Origin: Clostridium sp.
GTDB lineage: Bacteria > Bacillota > Clostridia > Clostridiales > Clostridiaceae
DNA: 47,184 bases
Assembly: GCA_031292145.1 (NCBI GenBank)
Contig: JARLHR010000008.1
Location: 1-47,184 of the forward strand
Reading direction: 5' to 3'
The translations under genes were made by a program, and so were the position numbers. Of this stretch, positions 43,752 to 47,184 are shown one piece after another (within the stretch, counting starts at the first letter, position 1; the number at the start of each line of letters is the position of its first letter). The notes beneath the pieces are model-generated. The model worked only from the letters and a program-made list of their open reading frames with translations, did no database searches and had not been told where the DNA came from.

Positions 43752-45149
43752 TTACGCTTCAATTAGGAACGCCTTATAACCCTTCATTGTTTCATATATA
43801 TCAACTTTACTTGCAATTTCCCATGGTGAATGCATATTAAGAAGTGCAACTCCACAATCTATTACTTCCATATTATATTGAGCTAATATATATGCTATAG
43901 TTCCGCCACCGCCAGCATCTACTTTACCAAGCTCTGCTGTTTGAATTGTAACATCATGTTTTTCCATTATTTTTCTTAACTCCGCCATATACTCAGCATT
44001 AGCATCATTACATCCTGATTTCCCTCTAGCCCCAGTATATTTATTAAATACCATTCCTTTACCAAAGAAGGCTGCATTTTTCTTTTCCATCACAGATGGA
44101 TAATTAGGGTCATATGCTGCACTAACATCAGATGATAGCATCTTTGAATTAGAAAGGCATCTTCTTAACTTAAGATCTGTATATCCTTCAACGTTATCAA
44201 TAATTTCTGCAACTATATTTTCAAAGAATCTTGAATGCATTCCAGTAGCACCAATACTTCCTACTTCTTCTTTATCAACTAATAAAGTACAACATGTTTT
44301 ATCTGTTTCTTTTATATCAAACATAGCTAATAGTGAGGTATATGAACAAACTCTATCATCATGGCCATAAGCCATAACCATGCTTCTATCTAAACCATAA
44401 TCTCTTGCTTTTCCTGCTGGAACAACTTCAATTTCAGCAGATACAAAGTCTTCTTCCTCAAAATCATACTTTTCTTTAAGCAAATTCAGTATATTAGCTT
44501 TTACAGACTCTTTTTCAGTTCCCTTTAAAGGCATACTTCCAATTAAAACATTAAGGTCTTCCCCTTCTACTACTTTATCAGCTTTTTTGCCCATTTGATC
44601 TCCTGCTAAATGCACCAAAAGATCAGATACTCCAACAACAGGATCCTTTTCATCTTCTCCAATACAAATATCGATTACAGTACCGTCCTTCTTTACTACT
44701 ACCCCATGTAATGCTAATGGCAAGGTAACCCATTGGTATTTTTTAATTCCACCATAATAGTGTGTATCAAGTAAAGCCAATTCAGTATCTTCATAAAGCG
44801 GATTTTGTTTTAAATCCAATCTTGGCGAGTCAATATGTGCTCCTAATATTTTTAATCCATTTTCTATTGGTTCTTTTCCTATAATAAATAATGCAATTGC
44901 TTTTCCTTTATTGTTTGCAAAAACTTTATCACCGGCTTTCAATTGCTTCTTTTCTTTGATAATCTCTTCTATATCTCTATAGCCTTCTGCTTTTGCTAAT
45001 CTTATTGCTTCTGAAACACATTCCCTTTCAGTTTTGCATTTTGACATAAAATCCTTATATCCTTCGCAAAACTCGAAAATTTCTTTAACTTGCGCAGCAT
45101 CATATTTGCTCCATGCATTTTTACTTTCATTCTTTTTTCCATTCTTCAT
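43752..45149 (-). CDS. M18 family aminopeptidase (465 aa)
   Basis: A zinc aminopeptidase acting on N-terminal acidic and other residues, cytosolic, forming large homo-oligomers. Metal and catalytic residues are visible in LGAHIDSPRLD (His105, Asp107), VDKEEVGSIGATG (Glu-Glu pair), LSSDVSAAYDPNYP and a C-terminal NMHSPWEIASK. Length is typical for the clostridial M18 group. AGGAGGAAAC precedes the ATG. It follows hprK on the same strand by 26 nt and may share its transcript. Confidence 0.92.
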   Translation of the reverse strand: MKNGKKNESKNAWSKYDAAQVKEIFEFCEGYKDFMSKCKTERECVSEAIRLAKAEGYRDIEEIIKEKKQLKAGDKVFANNKGKAIALFIIGKEPIENGLKILGAHIDSPRLDLKQNPLYEDTELALLDTHYYGGIKKYQWVTLPLALHGVVVKKDGTVIDICIGEDEKDPVVGVSDLLVHLAGDQMGKKADKVVEGEDLNVLIGSMPLKGTEKESVKANILNLLKEKYDFEEEDFVSAEIEVVPAGKARDYGLDRSMVMAYGHDDRVCSYTSLLAMFDIKETDKTCCTLLVDKEEVGSIGATGMHSRFFENIVAEIIDNVEGYTDLKLRRCLSNSKMLSSDVSAAYDPNYPSVMEKKNAAFFGKGMVFNKYTGARGKSGCNDANAEYMAELRKIMEKHDVTIQTAELGKVDAGGGGTIAYILAQYNMEVIDCGVALLNMHSPWEIASKVDIYETMKGYKAFLIEA

Positions 45150-45175
45150 AATAAGTTTCCTCCTCTAGCTGATCA

Positions 45176-46087
45176 TCACGCTTCATTTATGTCGTTCATT
45201 CTATTTTCTATAACATCAACAGGTGTAATTTTAGACATTAATGCATGCCTATAATTAACCGCTGCCGCTTCTATAATAACTGCTATATTTCTACCTGGTC
45301 TAACTGGAACTGTTAGTTTTTTTACATTAATTCCAAGTATATTCATATATTCGTTATCTATTCCAAGCCTATCATAATCATTATCATCTTTCCAGTGTTC
45401 AAAATGCATAATTAGTCTTATTTCCTTTTCTTGAACAACAGAACTTAATCCATACAAGGTAGTAACATCAATAATGCCAAGTCCTCTAACTTCTAACATT
45501 CCTACTGTTATTTTAGGGGACCTGCCTATTAATTGCCCATCTATCTCCTTTATATCAACAGCATCATCTGTAACAAGTCTATGTCCTCTTTTTATTAATT
45601 CTAGTGCAGTTTCACTTTTACCTATACCACTTTCACCAGTAATTAAAATTCCTATTCCAGAAACATCAACTAGAACTCCGTGTAATCTTGTTTCTGGTGC
45701 AAGTTTATCAGCCAAATATACAGTCGTTTTACTAATAAAATGTGTACTTACCAAGTTGCTTCTGACAAACCATATATTATGCTTTTGAGCCTCTTTTATA
45801 AACTCTGGATGTGGTTCTAATCCCCTAGTTATAATTAAACAATTTATATCAAAGGTAAAATACTTTTTCACTCTTTTTTTTCTTAGTTCTATTTGCATAT
45901 CATCCAAAAAACTCCACTCTGCCTTACCAATAACTTGGATTCTCTCTGGAGCAAAATAATTATAAAAACCTGCAAATTGAAGCCCTGGCCTATTTATATC
46001 ACTAACTGATATTTCTACATCCTCCTTTCCCTCTACTAATACTTCTAAATTTAACTCATCTACTAGCTTTTTAACTAAAACTCCCAC
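45176..46087 (-). CDS. hprK: HPr kinase/phosphorylase
   Basis: It phosphorylates HPr of the PTS at the regulatory serine and also reverses this, setting CcpA-dependent catabolite control. The 303-aa chain has the N-terminal DRTGG-like domain, the P-loop GESGIGKS (151-158), the catalytic His136 in RLHG, Asp174/175 (VTDDAV), and the family signature EVRGLGIIDV (199-208). It starts with GTG overlapping the DUF896 stop as TAGTG, with AGGGG 8 nt before it. This places the sensor of carbon state in the same window as an amylase with a cre-like operator. Confidence 0.95.
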   Translation of the reverse strand: MGVLVKKLVDELNLEVLVEGKEDVEISVSDINRPGLQFAGFYNYFAPERIQVIGKAEWSFLDDMQIELRKKRVKKYFTFDINCLIITRGLEPHPEFIKEAQKHNIWFVRSNLVSTHFISKTTVYLADKLAPETRLHGVLVDVSGIGILITGESGIGKSETALELIKRGHRLVTDDAVDIKEIDGQLIGRSPKITVGMLEVRGLGIIDVTTLYGLSSVVQEKEIRLIMHFEHWKDDNDYDRLGIDNEYMNILGINVKKLTVPVRPGRNIAVIIEAAAVNYRHALMSKITPVDVIENRMNDINEA

Positions 46088-46290
46088 TACTGATACCCCT
46101 TTTTCCTGTCCTTAGGTTCTATTCCTTCTAATTGTGCCCTAAAATTTTTCTTAATATTATCTATATATCTTTTCCTTAATTTTTCTTGTAATTCTTTTTC
46201 TTCTACTGTCAATTCTCTTTCTTGACTAAGCTTATATAATAAATTAATCTTCTCTACAACTTGTTCTATTTTCGCATTTTTAATATCCAT
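46087..46290 (-). CDS. DUF896 family protein (67 aa)
   Basis: A short, charged two-helix protein of the DUF896/UPF0291 (YnzC) family, recognised by the pattern LSQERELTVEEKELQEKLR followed by YI...RAQLEG. Bacillus YnzC is SOS-linked, but no LexA box is visible here. It is translationally coupled to hprK through a TAGTG overlap. AAGGATG is upstream of the ATG. Function in clostridia is unknown. Confidence 0.88.
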   Translation of the reverse strand: MDIKNAKIEQVVEKINLLYKLSQERELTVEEKELQEKLRKRYIDNIKKNFRAQLEGIEPKDRKKGYQ

Positions 46291-46323
46291 TATATATTCA
46301 TCCTTTCATTGTGTATATCAATA

Positions 46324-46351
46324 ATTTTACCATTTAAAATAATATAATCAA
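46324..46351 (-). promoter_or_regulatory. Candidate promoter of DUF896-hprK
   Basis: On the minus strand TTGATT (46351-46346) and TAAAAT (46329-46324) are spaced 16 nt apart, 34 nt before the DUF896 start. Confidence 0.5.
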
Positions 46352-46361
46352 TATGAATTAT

Positions 46362-46400
46362 TTCGACATTATATATTTATATTTTTAAGTACATGTCGAA
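46362..46400. promoter_or_regulatory. Two inverted Spo0A boxes
   Basis: TTCGACA (46362-46368) and TGTCGAA (46394-46400) are exact copies of the 0A-box core in opposite orientation, 25 nt apart, in the divergent region between DUF896-hprK and the Spo0E-like gene. The first lies 10 nt upstream of the DUF896 -35. Confidence 0.6.
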
Positions 46401-46526
46401 CACTTTCGTTGTAAATTATATACAATTATGTTGCTACAAGGAATTTATTTCCCAGAAAAACATAATTTAAAATGTTTTCTTTCACTTTTTTGCTATTTAT
46501 TGTCACTTAATGTTTTATGAAATATT

Positions 46527-46555
46527 TTTACAAATTCTGATTTATTGTTTATAAT
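46527..46555 (+). promoter_or_regulatory. Sigma-A type promoter of the Spo0E-like gene
   Basis: TTTACA (46527-46532), 17-nt spacer, TATAAT (46550-46555). This is the best consensus promoter in the window. Transcription would start near 46562, about 35 nt before the ATG. Confidence 0.75.
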
Positions 46556-46596
46556 AATTATATATTAAAAACTACTATGGTAAATGGGGTGTGATT

Positions 46597-46809
46597 ATGA
46601 AAACTTGGGTATTTTCTAAACTAAAATGTAATATCTTACTTAGAACGCATTTACTTAATTTATTACTACTATTTATTTCACCAAGTAATAAATTTATAAT
46701 TGCTTTATCTCAAAACTTAGATAAATATATTGTCTTATATCAAGAAGAATTAGTTTCTCTACATAATAAGCAACAAAAGTCTAAATCTACTAAAGAAATA
46801 GCAGCTTAG
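46597..46809 (+). CDS. Spo0E-like aspartyl-phosphate phosphatase (70 aa)
   Basis: A small protein with the Spo0E signature SQNLDKYI (residues 38-45), in which SQxLD is the core used to dephosphorylate Spo0A~P. The N-terminal part (1-33) is more hydrophobic than usual. The C-terminal tail is charged. I use the ATG at 46597 with GGGGTG about 7 nt upstream. A GTG at 46591 is possible. A strong sigma-A promoter, Spo0A boxes further upstream and a terminator flank it. It probably delays sporulation or modulates Spo0A activity. Confidence 0.75.
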   Translation: MKTWVFSKLKCNILLRTHLLNLLLLFISPSNKFIIALSQNLDKYIVLYQEELVSLHNKQQKSKSTKEIAA

Positions 46810-46859
46810 TTATTTCTAAGACATATTTTAATTTATTATCTTCATATGCATATAGCAAC

Positions 46860-46892
46860 ACCTAACTAATATAAAATTTAGTTAGGTATTTT
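46860..46892 (+). terminator. Terminator of the Spo0E-like gene
   Basis: ACCTAACTAA (46860-46869) pairs perfectly with TTAGTTAGGT (46878-46887), followed by ATTTTT. Confidence 0.85.
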
Positions 46893-46897
46893 TAATT

Positions 46898-46957
46898 TAA
46901 GGCATATGAAAGAAAATAATAGGCAATCATACTAATCTAGTATTTTTTGATTGTGCT
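46898..46957. repeat. Small foldback repeat, copy 6
   Basis: TTAAGGCATATGAAAGAAAATAATA at the left and TAGTATTTTTTGATTGTGCTAA at the right, with the centre CAATCATACTAATC, related to copies at 11283 and 19426. Confidence 0.65.
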
Positions 46958-46980
46958 AAAAATGCAATATATTTTTCCAC

Positions 46981-47184
46981 GTAAAAACACCTCATTACTG
47001 AGGTGTTAAATCCATAATAATAGTTCCCAACATGCCGTTCACCTATATATTCAAGTCCTGCGCCTCGCAGGTGGGTTAAGCTCAATTCACTTCTGCCTTC
47101 TACTGCCACACTAGGTGATTAAAAGAAGCCTGACATTTATGAATATGTTGCAAATCCCGATAATGTCATGTAGGTTGAATATCA
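46981..47184 (-). mobile_element. Structured 3' end of a possible decayed IS200/IS605 (TnpB) element
   Basis: The segment is markedly more GC-rich than its surroundings and ends, on the minus strand, in the strong terminator AACACCTCA-GTAA-TGAGGTGTT with a T5 tail (47007-46981). Upstream stems include CACCTGCGAGGCGCAGG and short pairs. At the window edge the minus strand reads pieces such as HDII...NIFINVRLLL, which resemble the DRDxNASxNIxxEGLRLL end of TnpB with frameshifts. The reading is tentative. It could equally be an independent noncoding RNA cut by the window edge. The 60-codon frame 46927-47109 crosses the terminator and is not called as a protein. Confidence 0.35.

Noticed and set aside
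46927-47109. 60-codon minus-strand frame at the right edge
   Set aside because: It runs through a strong terminator hairpin and a foldback repeat and lacks a ribosome site. The nucleotide structure explains the region better than a protein.
1-47184. CRISPR array, prophage or integrative element, tRNA genes
   Set aside because: No direct-repeat/spacer pattern, integrase, phage structural gene or tRNA cloverleaf was seen.

Overview
The window is about 47 kb of very AT-rich DNA from a low-GC anaerobic Firmicute. It is most likely a Clostridium sensu stricto of the saccharolytic, solvent-forming type (C. beijerinckii group). The evidence is codon and base use, AGGAGG-type ribosome sites, HprK with a DUF896 neighbour, a Spo0E-like protein with Spo0A boxes, a three-CBM25 amylase, a DUF5685 protein and citrate lyase genes. 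I see no rRNA, tRNA or CRISPR array. Species assignment is inference.

Region 1 (1-7010, minus strand): four genes read leftwards, three encoding large dynamin-like GTPases and one a coiled-coil protein. This is the least explained multigene system here. Region 2 (7.5-10.1 kb): a secreted alpha-amylase behind a double LacI/CcpA-type operator. Region 3 (10.4-12.6 kb): DUF5685 protein, J-domain protein with a Cys-rich tail, and a small membrane protein. Region 4 (12.6-14.3 kb): a pyruvate-kinase-like protein without the C-terminal domain, and a lipoprotein with a decayed second copy at 19.4 kb. Region 5 (14.8-19.0 kb): pgaC-pgaD exopolysaccharide synthase, a single-domain response regulator, a dead chemoreceptor fragment and a membrane diguanylate cyclase. 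This looks like a c-di-GMP/biofilm neighbourhood. Region 6 (19.5-26.1 kb): MBL-fold hydrolase, small Cys-rich protein, a chemoreceptor split by a homopolymer frameshift, a small ORF, and a secreted protein with C-terminal wall-binding repeats.

Region 7 (26.2-42.1 kb, minus strand) is a tricarboxylate fermentation cluster. In transcription order: citG, a GntR/FCD regulator, citC-citD-citE-citF-citX, aconitase, a PrpF-family isomerase, an AspT-family transporter, ATP-dependent PEP carboxykinase, a GltD-like flavoprotein, and malic enzyme. Operators of the form ATTGTATAC-NN-GTATACAAT lie upstream of citC (several, one inside a 44-bp perfect palindrome), upstream of aconitase, and at the 3' end of the regulator gene. 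Citrate would be cleaved to acetate and oxaloacetate, and oxaloacetate would leave through PEP carboxykinase because no oxaloacetate decarboxylase is present. Aconitase plus the PrpF-like isomerase could feed in aconitate.

Region 8 (42.2-47.2 kb): a compact gene for a 29-aa peptide, a PHP phosphoesterase, an M18 aminopeptidase, DUF896-hprK, a Spo0E-like protein behind a good sigma-A promoter, and at the edge a structured GC-richer segment that may be the 3' end of a decayed IS200/IS605 (TnpB) element.

A family of small foldback repeats ending in AAGGCACATGAAA / TTTCATGTGCCTT recurs at least six times. One copy supplies the stop codon of the DUF5685 gene and one carries a large second hairpin inside it. 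Many starts were moved downstream of the longest ORF because a Shine-Dalgarno sequence sits inside the longest reading frame; those reasons are given per gene.
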